DNA of 64,000 bases from Physcomitrium patens (lineage: Eukaryota; Streptophyta; Bryopsida; Funariales; Funariaceae), in assembly GCF_000002425.4 (NCBI RefSeq), contig NC_037270.1, positions 217,685-281,684 of the forward strand, read 5' to 3'. Position 1 is the first letter of the stretch. Each line of letters starts with the position of its first letter. The position numbers and the translations under genes were made by a program. The notes beneath the pieces are model-generated. The model saw only the letters and a list, made by a program, of their open reading frames with translations. It was not told where the DNA came from and did not search any database. Positions 36,631 to 47,739 of this stretch are shown here, piece after piece.

Positions 36631-39600
36631 GGTTTACACAGGAAGAGATGTGGTAAAGCATCTCATCTTCTTCGTTCTGGTGCCAAAATGGTACAAGGTC
36701 GTCTGCTGTCTCTTTCTCGCAAGCCCTCACATATAGATGAAGGTTTGTGAAGTTAGAGATGCAACTACCAAGCAAAGGCTAGGAAAAGAGCTGTAGACTT
36801 TCTAGTGTGTAGTGTGTAAATCAAGGCTTCTGGCATGGTATCGGCAGTCAGGTGCATGGAGCAGAATAGAAATTACTTCGTGCATGACAAGATTTTTTTT
36901 CTTGCAGAGCTCTCGACGGTTCTGCGATCTCACTTCTCTACACAACCAGCGCTCCTTTAATTGAAAAGAGGATCTGGTACGAGTATGATAAAGTTAACAC
37001 AGATTACTAGTTCATTTCTTCCTCGTCTTCCTTGCTTTGGTACTTCATGACGGTCTTTATTTTAGTTTATGGGAGTTTGTCTTCTGGACTGCCTCGTCTC
37101 CTTAAAACGTACTTAGAAAATGCACGTACAAGGTCGTCAAGTCTCAAGTATGGAGATGTTATGGCTCCGACCCAGCCCGCATCGACGTTATCTTCGGTGA
37201 AACTGAATCCTCTTTTTCTCATGAGGAACCAGCTTGCGAACAGATGTTTTTCCACCTTTATCGCGTTTTTCCATCTCTAGTTCTCTTATCCTTGTCAGTA
37301 CTTAGAAACCCGAAGCTAGACGTTCGCACATACAAGCGATCCCAGGCATCTCGCATCCACTGGACGTTCCAGATATTTTGGCGATGTGATTCGAGTCTGC
37401 TATGAGTTGTCCTCTCTTTCAGTTCCATTGGCCAGAGAATCACTTACTGTAACAATGCTGGTAATCAGCTCTCTTTTCTTCCTTATCGTTTTCAGGGACT
37501 AAAATTACGTATTACCAATGAACCGTTATGGTATTATGCCACTTAATAAGGAAAACCAGCTGCTAGTTGCAAATTATTCCTTCTATTTTTGATGCTCCGT
37601 GTATAACAAAGGGCATGCCTTCAACAGAATTAGAATCAACAGCCTAATATAGTAGGAAGGACACCTAATTGATCGTGTGAAGTTTAAATATTTGCTGGGT
37701 GTGCTAGCAAACACCCTCATCCTGGATAGCATTGTGTTCCTTTTATTTTATTGTTTTTCCACAGTGATAGTGGTAACGATGTAAGGCTTGCCCATCAACT
37801 AAAAATAACAAACTGCAATAAGAGTTGGGGTTGGGGAAAGTGGCAACAACTGTAGACGTTGTCCGGATGGGTAAAACTGCAATTGAGAGCAAAATGTGCA
37901 CACTACTCAAACAAAGGAAAAGTCCAGCCTCCGCTGTGAGCAGAGATAATTTTTTAATCGTGTGGGGTGGATGGAGAGTGTATGTGTCAGCCCAGTCAGC
38001 CCTAAATACCATGTTAGGAGAAGGAAGTTAATGGAAAGAAGGAAGGAGGGGGTGGGGCAAGGGAGGTGCATGATGGTTGTGCACAATGCTTCTGCTGCTG
38101 CTGCTGAAATTCTTTGCTGCTGTCCCTATTATGTGCCAGGCTCTCCTCCACATGAAGGTGATGATCTCATCCTGAGCAGACAGCAGCAGGTGGAATTTCC
38201 CCTCTTTTGGTGAAATGTCCACAGCCAGGACATAAGCAAATTCCATTAAGCAAATTCCATTAAGCAAATTCCATGTAAGGCTGTTCCATGACACAGGCAG
38301 GTTTGCCCAGTTGCCAACCTGGATTCAACTGCAGTCATATGACAAAGTTCTTTATCATAGAGATAGAAGATCATGGGGTTTACCATGTGGCTTTGGTGTC
38401 TCCTTTTCTTCTCTTCCTTATCTCTTTACTCCAACCTCTTGACTTGATGCAAATTATATAATATCATTGTGCTTTGTAAGCTGTCACAAAAAAGCACTCA
38501 AAGTGATCATTGATATAAGAGTGGATTTCATCCTGACATGTAAGTTAAAAGTGATGGAGCCAGCCTGATGACAACGTCTAACCAACAACCTCTAACTGCA
38601 CAAAGGAATTTTCTAGACCTCTATTCATTATTTTATTGAAAAGGGTACCTGCAAGACAGGTGCTTGAGAAGCAATGGACCAGATTACTACATCCAGCATA
38701 TTGGGAAATTGCACTGCATGTCATGACAAGATTGAATTTGTCAATGATACAATTGATTTGGCAGGACAGTTGCAGACCTAATCTTGAATGAATCTGGATG
38801 AGAAATAAACATTCTTCCATTGCTATGTGCATTTGTTCATGCAACCTCCCCTTGGTAATTCAGGATTTAGGAAATCAAATGAAGGATCAGATTTTTCCAA
38901 AAATATTGCAACAGAGGCCACAAGGAGATTGCCATATTTGTGGACAACTTTTACCTGGGTAGGAGCTCAGGAGTGTTCCCCACTGCCTGGGTCCACCCAG
39001 TTGCATAGGCATCGTTCATGTGATCATGAAAAAGTACCACAGGCTCTTGCTTTTTGTGGAGGCTACTCAGCAACTGAGCCATGTCGGGGAATATGATTTT
39101 AAGTGGAATTGGGTGAAATGCACATGGGCACTTGCCTGGGAAAGGCAACAGTAGGACAGAGCATAAGCACAGAGGACACAGCCACAGCATATCACACAGT
39201 TCCATACCCAACTTTCAATATTTAAATGATTGTTCCTACTACTCCACACACAAGAATCCTTTTTATGAACTTATGAGAGTGTTCCCACTCTTGACCTGAG
39301 CCTTCTCCTCCTCCTCACAATTCACACAAATTCCCAGCTATGTCTGACTTCCTCCAGGAGAAACACAGGCTTCTGCACAAAAGTATTTCTTTAATGTTAA
39401 TATTAATAATAATAATATTATCATTAAATAAATAAATAATAATTAACAAACTCATGTAATATTGATGCTTAGGGTAGTATAAAAGTAGATGCTCCAAATT
39501 GACTTTGAGGATAGCAGAGAAAAATTCATTATTAAACCCAGAAAATTTGATTTTGGGATGGCCCTCGAGCTGAGAGCTGACTTTAATGTACTAATGGTAT

Positions 39601-40096
39601 ACTTTCTGAACTTGGGAATCAAATCAAATATTTTTATTATTATTCAGACATATAAAAAAACCTTTGTATATATGTGTGTACATACACACATCCACACCAC
39701 TGCTACTACTTCTACTATACATATACTTGCCATTCTTGAAAAATTAGAAGCTAACCAGAAAAAATAAATTCCCTTCTTTTGACTTTTATAGATTTGTGAG
39801 GTTGAAGAAATCAGATGATCTTGTTCTTTTCTAGTTTTAAAAGGTCAAAAATAAATTTTAAACATGCTGTTTGGAAACATCATGTCAAACACGATAGTAT
39901 AGGAACATCAAACAACCCAAGTAGAAACATCATTATTTCCACTTGTAAAATCTCATATAAGAGCTTAAGATTAGACTAAGAAATTAGAACCACACCAAAT
40001 ACTTAGCACCAACAAAATCCTCCATCTATCTTCTAAGAGCTTTTGCACTACTCTAAAATACTAATATTAGCTCTACTTTAACAAAGTACTCCACAT
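36631..40096. other. 3' flank of the kinase gene and intergenic DNA
   Basis: The first several hundred bases presumably hold the kinase 3'UTR; no certain polyadenylation signal can be chosen. Short frames on both strands at 37032-37443 have no recognisable domain. A triple 14-bp tandem repeat lies at 38233-38274. Beyond about 39.3 kb the sequence turns AT-rich again. Confidence 0.5.
38233..38274. repeat. Three perfect 14-bp tandem repeats
   Basis: The unit TAAGCAAATTCCAT occurs three times without mismatch, immediately after another partial match upstream. Confidence 0.95.
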
Positions 40097-41118
40097 TGAT
40101 GTACCTCCTTTTTTAAGGACAAATCCCACAAGGAACAGTCAATACATGTTGAGGAAGTCTAAGATGCAAAAAATTATATTTGTTTTATATTTTAATTTTT
40201 ATTCTATTTGAAAGTAACCAATAAGTTCTTTCACCTATCGATAATGTTCCATATTAAATCCAAAAGCTCACTCTATTATTTGATCTTTGTTGAGGCTTTT
40301 ATAACTTTTTTCAAATAAAATATTATAATTACCACCAAAGATTGTTCCTACCTCCAATAACATTACCAAACACTGAGAGTCTCTTCCAAGGTTGTAATAC
40401 CAAATATGATGTATCTTTCCATATATTTGAAGAAGAACTTGTTGTTTTTGAAGGTCTCTATATCTATTATGTCATCTTAAAGGTTGTGACAATCTCAATG
40501 ATGCATTTGATAATTGCACAAGTAATAGCTCTTAAGTTGAATTAACTAGTTCTTGATTTTTCATCTCTTTAGTGCTACAAATTTATAAAAAATTATAAAC
40601 AATGATAATTAATATAATTTAATTTTTATTAAACATTATTTTCTTTTATAACAAGGAATTAGTTATTTTTTTGATTTTGATTTTGATGGATGTTGTTAAT
40701 AGAAATCTTTGACCCTTTTTATTATAATTGTAAGATTGATTTATGATTTTAATGTATATTTATTAATATCATATTGCACCAATGTATAAGATATTCCAAC
40801 TTATTTTAGCACCACCTTTAATCTAAAACTTCTTCAACTTCAACCTCTTTATTATCATTTATTTTTATAGAAGAAGAAAATATTTATATTTTTTTCAATA
40901 TATCTACTATCTTATAAGGGTTAAGAAGAGATATAGTATATATAATTAATTTGCATCATTTTTGGTAGTTATTAGTAATAAGCATCTAAATTGATTTATT
41001 TACAAATAGAATATAGTCAAAGTTTATAGTAATCCAACTTCTAACAAGAGTGATTAGTTTTGAAATTACAACAAAGTAATCATATCTTCATGTCAACATC
41101 AAATTGAACTTATCTCAC
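40097..41118 (-). mobile_element. Truncated chromovirus relic (copy D)
   Basis: The minus strand aligns with the 3' third of copy A: a decayed polypurine/LTR junction near 40097, the ORF3 relic (40564-about 40140), then chromodomain and C-terminal integrase remnants up to about 41118. Both LTRs are missing or unrecognisable. It ends at an AT microsatellite (41140-41175), beyond which copy E starts in the opposite orientation. Confidence 0.75.
40140..40564 (-). pseudogene. ORF3 relic of copy D
   Basis: Starts MKNQELVNST at 40564 and aligns with the 140-codon ORF of copy A through LEVGTI and a degenerate FEKSYKSLNKDQI. Several in-frame stops and probable small indels. Not functional. Confidence 0.7.
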
Positions 41119-41134
41119 AAATATATAAATATGA

Positions 41135-41139
<5 letters not shown>

Positions 41140-41175
<36 letters not shown>
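41140..41175. repeat. (AT)n microsatellite at the junction of two relics
   Basis: About 18 AT units separating copy D (minus) from copy E (plus). Confidence 0.9.
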
Positions 41176-41182
<7 letters not shown>

Positions 41183-41206
41183 AATTATCTAAATATTATG
41201 AATAAA

Positions 41207-42160
41207 TGAAAGTAGATTAATTTGATAATATCTTATAGAAAAGCTTCCTAGAAGCTTCATAGACATGGTTTCATCTTTATATATGTCTATAGGTGATTGG
41301 TAGGTTAAAAATTTGGCCAACAAATTAGCCACATATTACATGTATTGGTAGCTTGTAGTACAAGCTTACAATATAGCGCACATATAAGAAACTTGCTTTT
41401 TAAGTTCAGATATTTGTCTTATTGGAGATTCTATAGAATGTTGTTACACAGCTTTTAGTTAGATAATATATATAGAGGCAAGAATAAAACCTTCTTCACT
41501 CTTGTCAATGCCTTTTTAGTCATTAGTCTTATTTCAAGACTTTTTAGTCTTCTTGTCTTTGGTTATAGCCATTCTAATTTCAATACTATATTAGTTTTGA
41601 GTAAATATCTATTTTTTTGAGTTACACAAAGTATATTTAGTTTTTGGTTCTTTGAGATTTATGCCTTTGATAGTTTGACAAGCGTGCTAACTTATTATTC
41701 TTGTCTTATTTTAAGAAGTAAATGAATTATCTCACTTTTATTGTTGCATTTTGAAGATTACAAACTATCCACCTTCAATCTAATATTTTAGTTTTTTAAC
41801 AATATATATATTTTTAAAGAGAACAAATTACTATCTTTTATAGAAATTTTTTATTTGATATTAGAGATTATAGATTATCTTCCTTTAATTTGATTTATAT
41901 ATTTTTTTAGTTATCTATAGAAGGAAAAATTATAGATGCTATTCTTTACAAAAATGATAATAGATTTGCAACCATTGCAGATCTTCTCGAGCTTATAAAT
42001 ATTCTAAGAGTAGAAATTTTACATATCTCTAATATCAACCATGGAAGTAGTATTCATATTCCTATGGAACTTTTCAATAATGAAGTTCAAAATCTATACT
42101 AAAAGTTGTGCAATTGAGAGAAGTAAGTAGATTAAGTTTATAATTAAATTCAAAAAATCT
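41207..42160 (+). mobile_element. Truncated chromovirus relic (copy E): LTR plus start of gag region
   Basis: A 5'-truncated LTR (41207-41672) keeps the TATA box (about 41466-41474) and the hairpin containing CACTCTTGTCAA, and ends CTTTGATA (TTGACA mutated). Next comes the putative self-primer site TTTGACAAGCGTG (41674-41686), 11 of 12 matching. The internal part at about 41920-42100 encodes a relic of the N-terminal gag region otherwise seen only in copy B (LSIEGKI, NINHGSS). It stops at about 42160 without pol. Confidence 0.75.
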
Positions 42161-42228
42161 TGCTACTATAAGTATGAAGGAGGCACAGATAAGTATGTCG
42201 AAGTAGATTTATAAAAAAAATTAAAGTG

Positions 42229-42412
42229 TCAAGGGTTTCTACAAGAAGTAAAGCTCTATCTAAGGTTGTATCTTTCTCAATATACTTATGGATTTAGTTG
42301 TGAATTCTTAAGTATAAGTTTTATTGAGAAAGTATATTTATTTATGGAAAAGAATTCACAACTAAATCCTACTTTCTCAATACATCTTTCTCAATATACT
42401 TATACTTAAGAA
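42229..42412. repeat. Foldback repeat with 20-bp perfect arms
   Basis: Arms at 42290-42309 and 42350-42369 are perfect inverted copies of 20 bp, separated by 40 bp. The loop and flanks carry further inverted and direct copies of a TTTCTCAATATACTTAT motif, so the whole can fold into a compound hairpin. It could be a small MITE or a rearranged terminal repeat; no family is assigned. Confidence 0.7.
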
Positions 42413-43067
42413 GCCCCTTAACATGCATGAACCTTATTGTATATTGATGCTTAATCTAAATTAAAATCCTACACAACTTGTCACTATCTAAGCTATGAAC
42501 TATGAAGATTTAATATGGAGCAATCAATAATAAACTTAATTATCTTCTTATAATCTACTTTCCACTTATTTCAATACTCATTAAACATCTATTGTATTAG
42601 TAACTTATCAAAATTCATGTATCATCTAATAAAATATCTTTATTTGCTTAAGTATAGTTGGATTAGAATTGCTACATTTCCTATTCAACATTCCTTGTTT
42701 TTTTCCTCAAATTTACATTTTAAAGCAATCTCCTTAGATTTTGGCAACTTCTACTTAGTTTTTTTTGTCTTTGAAACAATCAAATACCACGTCTATAGGA
42801 GGTTTCTTCTTTATTAGCTACTTTCTAATAATTCTTAGCAACCACAATTCTCCTTCCCTACTAAGAATTGGCCCCTTTGGACTCTCTATGTAATCAACTA
42901 CCACAAACCTAAAATCAACTTTGACAATATTAGTAGCAATTAGTAATTTTTTTTTACCTCATTAATATTTAGTTCAATCTAATACAACCACTATGCATTG
43001 ACATTTGAACTTGCATTATCATAGCTTGTTATTAATCCTCTTATGGACAATTAAATCTCCTTCTTGC
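42413..43067. other. AT-rich spacer
   Basis: No gene or repeat recognised between the foldback repeat and the LTR of copy F. Confidence 0.45.
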
Positions 43068-43148
43068 TGCCATGGACATATATATTTATTTCAATAATTA
43101 CTTAGATAACATAAGTTTGTAGAAGTAGGTTAAAGTAGATAAAATTTA
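43068..43148 (+). repeat. Left part of the split LTR of copy F
   Basis: Aligns with the first 80 bases of the LTR of copy G (AATAATTAC, then GTAGAAGTAGG). It is cut at TAAAATTTA (43140-43148), the left copy of the Mutator-like element's target duplication; the rest of the LTR continues at 46013. Confidence 0.8.
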
Positions 43149-43249
43149 GGAAAAACTTCCAAAATATCTCAGTATCCTTGATAATAGCACACATACGCCT
43201 CAATTTTGCCATAATATCAAATCTACCCCTTTGTTTGATATCACAAAGT
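43149..43249 (+). repeat. Left terminal inverted repeat of the Pack-MULE
   Basis: Starts GGAAAAACTTCC. Matches the reverse complement of the right repeat over CTTGATAATAGCACACAT and ATAATATCAAATCTACCCCT with few mismatches, but lacks about 34 bp present on the right. Confidence 0.85.
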
Positions 43250-44280
43250 TGTGCTACGGGCGCCTTCTCTGCCGAGGTAGCAGCAGATAGGAAGCCTGAG
43301 TGAAATGAGGGAGGGGACATATGCTGCGGTTGCCAGGTGAAGGATTAAAGAGCTGGCTATGATCTGTGGGTAGAGAAGTATCGGAGACTTCCCCGCTAGG
43401 AATCGTCGGTGCTATGCTTCTCTATCCACACCTTCAACGACCTGATGTGGTGGCCTTGTGGGACTGACGATGAGCTGGGTCATTTGCCTCGGCAAGGCGC
43501 TTGAGCTTTTCTACGCCCGGAGGAACGAGACAGCTCGGGGAACTTTTGAGCCATGACCACATGCCAATGGTTCTTGACGGCGTTGTCTGTGCGCCCAGAA
43601 AACAGACGAACAATCATGGCCCATTTGTTGCCCTGGAACCGGTGAGCAGCAAGAAGACGCTCCTCTCCATCTTCAGTGAAAGGTCGACGATTGATCCAAA
43701 GATCTAGCTGATTGAACCACCGCAGCCTGCAGCTCTTCCCTGATAAGAAGGAAAACAAAAACAGCTCTAGTGTTAGGAACTGCACCAACGAATGCATCAT
43801 CACAGTCATAAACATCATCGAGAATTAATGCAAATGTCGCCGTAGTTGTGGATAGCGAAGAGAGTCGAAGAGGGTATCCATCTGATCGGCCATGGAGTTT
43901 CTCAGCAATAAGGCTCCAGTTTTGCGGCCTATATTGAGACACAAGCTCCCTTAACTTCTCGTCTTTCGCAGGGCGCCAACGACCTCGGGGACACAGCTTG
44001 GATTGCACAGCACCGTCCATGGTGTCTCGTTCAACGGACTTGTGTTCCACGTCCTCGCTGATAGACTCTTTCATCTCGTCCATGCTGCCTTGATCCATGT
44101 CCTCATCACTGGATTGCTTAACCTCCTGGTTGTACCCCGAATGCATCCACCACATATGTCTCTCCTCCGACAGCATGACGTCTAGCGCCTGGAACGGGAT
44201 TGCGCTGACCTTGCAAGCTACAGGCGTAACATCAGAGCCGGAATTAGAAGATCCTTTGACGTCTGTGATATATGTGGTGT
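43250..44280 (-). pseudogene. R2R3-MYB transcription factor, MYB52/54-like, captured and decayed
   Basis: Exon 43882-44280 follows a good acceptor (CATCTGCAG) and encodes an acidic leader, then MYB repeat R2 (CPRGRWRPAKDEKL, QNWSLIAEKLHGRS). After a 142-bp intron at the conserved R2R3 position, the next exon begins at 43739 ([13 protein letters not shown]) and encodes the rest of R2 and R3 ([45 protein letters not shown]). The DNA-contact tryptophans and NAVKNHW are present, as in the plant MYB52/54/56 group. The intron starts AT instead of GT at 43881, and the tail after [11 protein letters not shown] has stops at four codons in the same frame before running into the terminal repeat. All are explicable by C-to-T or G-to-A change. 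Judged a pseudogene; family call is firm, origin inferred. Confidence 0.85.
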
Positions 44281-45069
44281 CTGCAGATGTTTACAAAGTT
44301 GTTACCCCGGCCAGAGAGTAGCTTGCAGGGGTGGGACTGTGCGAGCTGGCCATGTGGTGCTGATGAGGGCTCAGCATGTATTAGGACTAAAGTTTAGATA
44401 ATTTGGTGATTTATAACTCGGTGAAGCCACGCTTCTTTCCACCAATGTCACTACAGAAATGGGGGTTTTCTGAAGCTTGTGAACTGATTTGTAAAAATGG
44501 ATCGGATTCAAGATTTTGTTTACCTAAGGTGCAGAGAATAATACCTCACACTTCAGGATATGTCAGGCCATTACCTGGCTTTCTAGCTAAAACCACTTGA
44601 GGGTGCTTGAAAAAATATTCAAATGTTGGGCGTATATATTTACTGGCTTTAGTTGAGTGTGATAAGTGATTTGTTTCTTCACTTCTCGCATTTCAATGCA
44701 TTACTAAAGTTGCTTTTGCAGCACTAGTTTAACGCTTGCATACAGAATTAAGTTAAGAATGGGATTTAGAAGACATTCAACACGTGAAATAATGATCAGT
44801 GAACTTATCTAAACAACCGACCATTCGCAAGTCTAGATTTGTCTGCTCAGCTCGCATTCGAATTACATGAGCAAGATCATTCCTATTCTCTTGGCTCACA
44901 CATATCTACACTTATTTCAATTAATACACATGGTGTGCAGATTTCGTTCAAGTGCGTACAGGACCTACAATTGCAATCAAAACATCATATAGCTACTTTA
45001 CACAAGGGCAGTGACTACACACCCAGAGATTGATTAATGTTGTACTTGCGGCGATCCGAGGCAACTCAC

Positions 45070-45643
45070 CCACATGGACGACGACTTCTTCAGCTTAGCG
45101 TGGCTCACACCTTCTCTCTTTCCAGCACGGAAGGGCGTGCTCATGACTCGGAACAATCGTCTAATGAATGAAGGGCTACTAGTGGTAGTACTATTTGGTG
45201 TAATGGGATCACCATCAGCGCCATTTGTGATGATCTCAGGGGTAGTGCTATTCTCTATCTCACCAATTTTGCTACATTTTTGTTCATCAGAATCTTTGTC
45301 TTCATTATTTGTTCCCACAACCAAGGAATGTTCAACCATGCCTGCATCCTCAGTTCGATTTTCAAGTGCACTTTCATGAGGTGCCTAAGCTTCGCAATCA
45401 AGCTTTGGGCAATTCTCAAAATCCAAAGCCAGCTTCGCCAATGGTGCAGACACTGCTGCTTCCAAGATCCCCCACAAACTTCGATAAAGACCAATAGATT
45501 AGCTCTCGTCGTACAAGCACTTTCTAGGAATGGAAAAGAAACACAGACCTAAGGTTCAAGTCTAATTTAGTTTTCTCATCGTCCCACACAGAATGCGAGC
45601 TTTGACCTCTTCCAAATAATAAACCAGCTCTATCCGACGACAT
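45070..45643 (-). pseudogene. Upstream exons inside the Pack-MULE, unknown or MYB N-terminus
   Basis: A candidate first exon begins ATG at 45643 (MSSDRAGLLFGRGQSSHSVW) and ends near 45549 at a GT donor. A second coding segment from about 45480 reads LWGILEAAVSAPLAKLALDF and, after an in-frame TAG near 45387, continues (MVEHSLVVGTNNEDKDSD) to a strong donor GTGAGT after 45070. It carries a basic patch around STPFRAGKREGVSHAKLKK. The next acceptor on this strand is that of the MYB exon at 44280, so these may be the N-terminal exons of the same gene, or a second captured fragment. I do not recognise the protein. Confidence 0.45.
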
Positions 45644-45877
45644 TGTATTTCGAGGACCAACGGTGCTATACTTGCTCACATCATGCACCTAGATCACTTG
45701 TTCACTCTCCCCCACCCTACTCCAAGACGACCGAGGAAGAGAAGGGAGGTGATTGCCGTAGAAAAGGTGCCCAATAGCACAATGCTGGGGATGCAAGTGC
45801 AAAATCAGACAAAAACAACACACACAAAGAGACTTGCTGCACGCAGGCTTGGAACCATTTCAATGTAAAATAGAAAA

Positions 45878-46012
45878 TTTGTGATAAGTTATTAGATATA
45901 GGGGTAGATTTGATATTATGACGAAATTGAGGGATATGTGTGCTATTATCAAGAATACTAGGGTATTTTTGATATTTCAAAAAAAAATTAGGGATACTTT
46001 TGAAATTTTTCT
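45878..46012 (-). repeat. Right terminal inverted repeat of the Pack-MULE
   Basis: Read on the minus strand it starts AGAAAAATTTC, then two extra phrases ending in runs of C or CCC, then the block shared with the left repeat. It is about 34 bp longer than the left repeat. Confidence 0.85.
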
Positions 46013-46500
46013 TAAAATTAATAATATCTTATAGAAAATCTTCTTAAAAGATTTATAGATACAACATTGCTTTTTATACATGTCTATAGGTGATTGGTAG
46101 GTTGAAAACTTGGCTAATAAGTGGGCCATGTATTGTACATGTTAGTGACTTGTAGTACAAGTTAGAAATGTGGTGTACAAATAGGAAGCTTGTCTTATAA
46201 GTTAGGTACATGTCAGGTTAGTTGGTCATGTGTTGAAGATTCTATAATACATTTTCATATGGCTCTTATTTAGATAATATATATAGAGGCAAGAGTGATG
46301 CTTTCATCATACTTATCAATTCTTTTCTTGTTTTTAGTTTAGTTTTAAGGATCTTTAGTTTTTTTGTATTATCAATTGATTTTCTTTTGACAATAGCTAT
46401 TTTAGTTTTTTTTCAAATATACATATTTATTTATTTCTATTTTTTATCTTTCTTTTAAATTTTTTTTATTTATTTATTTACCTATATTAAGCTTTTATCT
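46013..46500 (+). repeat. Right part of the split LTR of copy F
   Basis: Begins with TAAAATTAA (46013-46021), the right copy of the target duplication, and continues as LTR (AATATCTTATAG, the word TGTCTATAGGTGATTGGTAGG, TATA box at about 46276-46284). It ends near 46500 in a T-rich, decayed form. Confidence 0.8.
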
Positions 46501-46689
46501 TTAATAAATTAATAAGAATATACTTATAATATCAAAGCCTTATTTTTTAAATTAAATATAGATTATTATATTTTCTTGATAAAATATAAGTATATTAGAA
46601 GTTGTGGATTACCTTCTTTTAAATTGATATTATTCTTAGTATTTTATTTTTATTTTTATATTATTATATTTTTAATTTTTAAGTCTTTT

Positions 46690-47480
46690 TTTTTTTTTAC
46701 TTTTCTTGAAAAATATTAGATATCTTCTTTTTTCTAATGTTATTATAGCAGAGCTTATTGAAATGAAAAAAAATAGTACAAATACAAGAAAAATTAAAAG
46801 AATTAATGCTTGTAATGTATCGACTTAATTTACCACCAAAAAGAGCAATAAGATTGGTAGGAAGTGAAAATATAATAATGATTGAAGTTTCTTTAATATC
46901 TACATGAAATATTATTATTTTTCTTATAGTGGAATATCTTTTAGGTATCAAAGAACTAAGAGTTGCATTACTTGAGCAGTTTGATGGTACAAGATGAAAA
47001 TTTTGAAGATCCATCAATCAAATACAATTAACAATCAAACTTCAATTCCAAAGCTATCCAACTTGAAGATCATACATCAAGTTTATTGGTACACTTCTTT
47101 TACATTTTACTTTATTATGTATTTTTTATGTTTTATTGAATGATATGATTTAATATTGAATAATTTGGAGGATTTTTTAATTGAGTTTTAATCTATGTAT
47201 GGAAAACATGATTCAATTTGTATTCCAACCAATAAGATGTATATCTTGAAATAAGACAATTAATTGATAACATTGTATGTTTCACAATTTTGACATCCAA
47301 TATTAAGTAGAATGATAGTACATTCATTAGCTAATTTTTCTACAAATTATAATATGAGGTAAAGAAATTGATATTCAACTTATTTGATTCTCAAATATTG
47401 AGTTAAGTAATTGACTTTACTATAAAGTGTGATGATTGATTTTTTAAATTTTGATTTGAGAGTTGTATAAATAGGCCTCA
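46690..47480 (+). pseudogene. gag relic of copy F
   Basis: Aligns with the gag start of copies A and G (AELIEMKK, then LNLPP-like remnants around 46830) and with the segment around 47270-47460. Many stops and frameshifts. Confidence 0.7.
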
Positions 47481-47739
47481 ATATTTTTATAATTCAATAG
47501 AAATACCAATATTTTTTCAACATATATATATTAAAAATTAAAAGACATACAAATTCACATAGTACTTTTCAAACCTTTTATTAAACAAGAAAAGATTTTT
47601 TGTAAAAAAAAATTATATTTATATTATAAAAAATCTTAGTATACTCTAATATTATTCAAAGAAGTAATGTAACTATAAAATAAAGAATATGGTTATCAAC
47701 AAAGATAATATGTTAGAATTTGTATTCAAAGAAGTAATG

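Larger units (their letters stand above)
43149..46012. mobile_element. Pack-MULE: Mutator-like element carrying an R2R3-MYB gene
   Basis: A 2,864-bp segment bounded by long inverted repeats (43149-43249 and 45878-46012) and by a 9-bp direct repeat in the flanks (TAAAATTTA at 43140-43148, TAAAATTAA at 46013-46021, 8 of 9 matching). Long AT-rich inverted repeats with spaced ACCCC words and 9-bp duplications are typical of Mutator-like elements. It sits inside an LTR of the chromovirus family, whose two halves join cleanly when it is removed. No transposase is encoded; the inside is a multi-exon MYB gene on the minus strand, so this is a non-autonomous, gene-carrying element. Confidence 0.85.

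Noticed and set aside
37067..37443. Minus-strand coding exons downstream of the kinase
   Set aside because: Two short frames with gene-like composition but no joinable intron of realistic size and no recognised protein; likely 3'UTR or spacer.
41140..41175. AT arrays as centromeric or origin sequence
   Set aside because: Isolated microsatellites of this size occur throughout AT-rich plant DNA; no satellite array is present.
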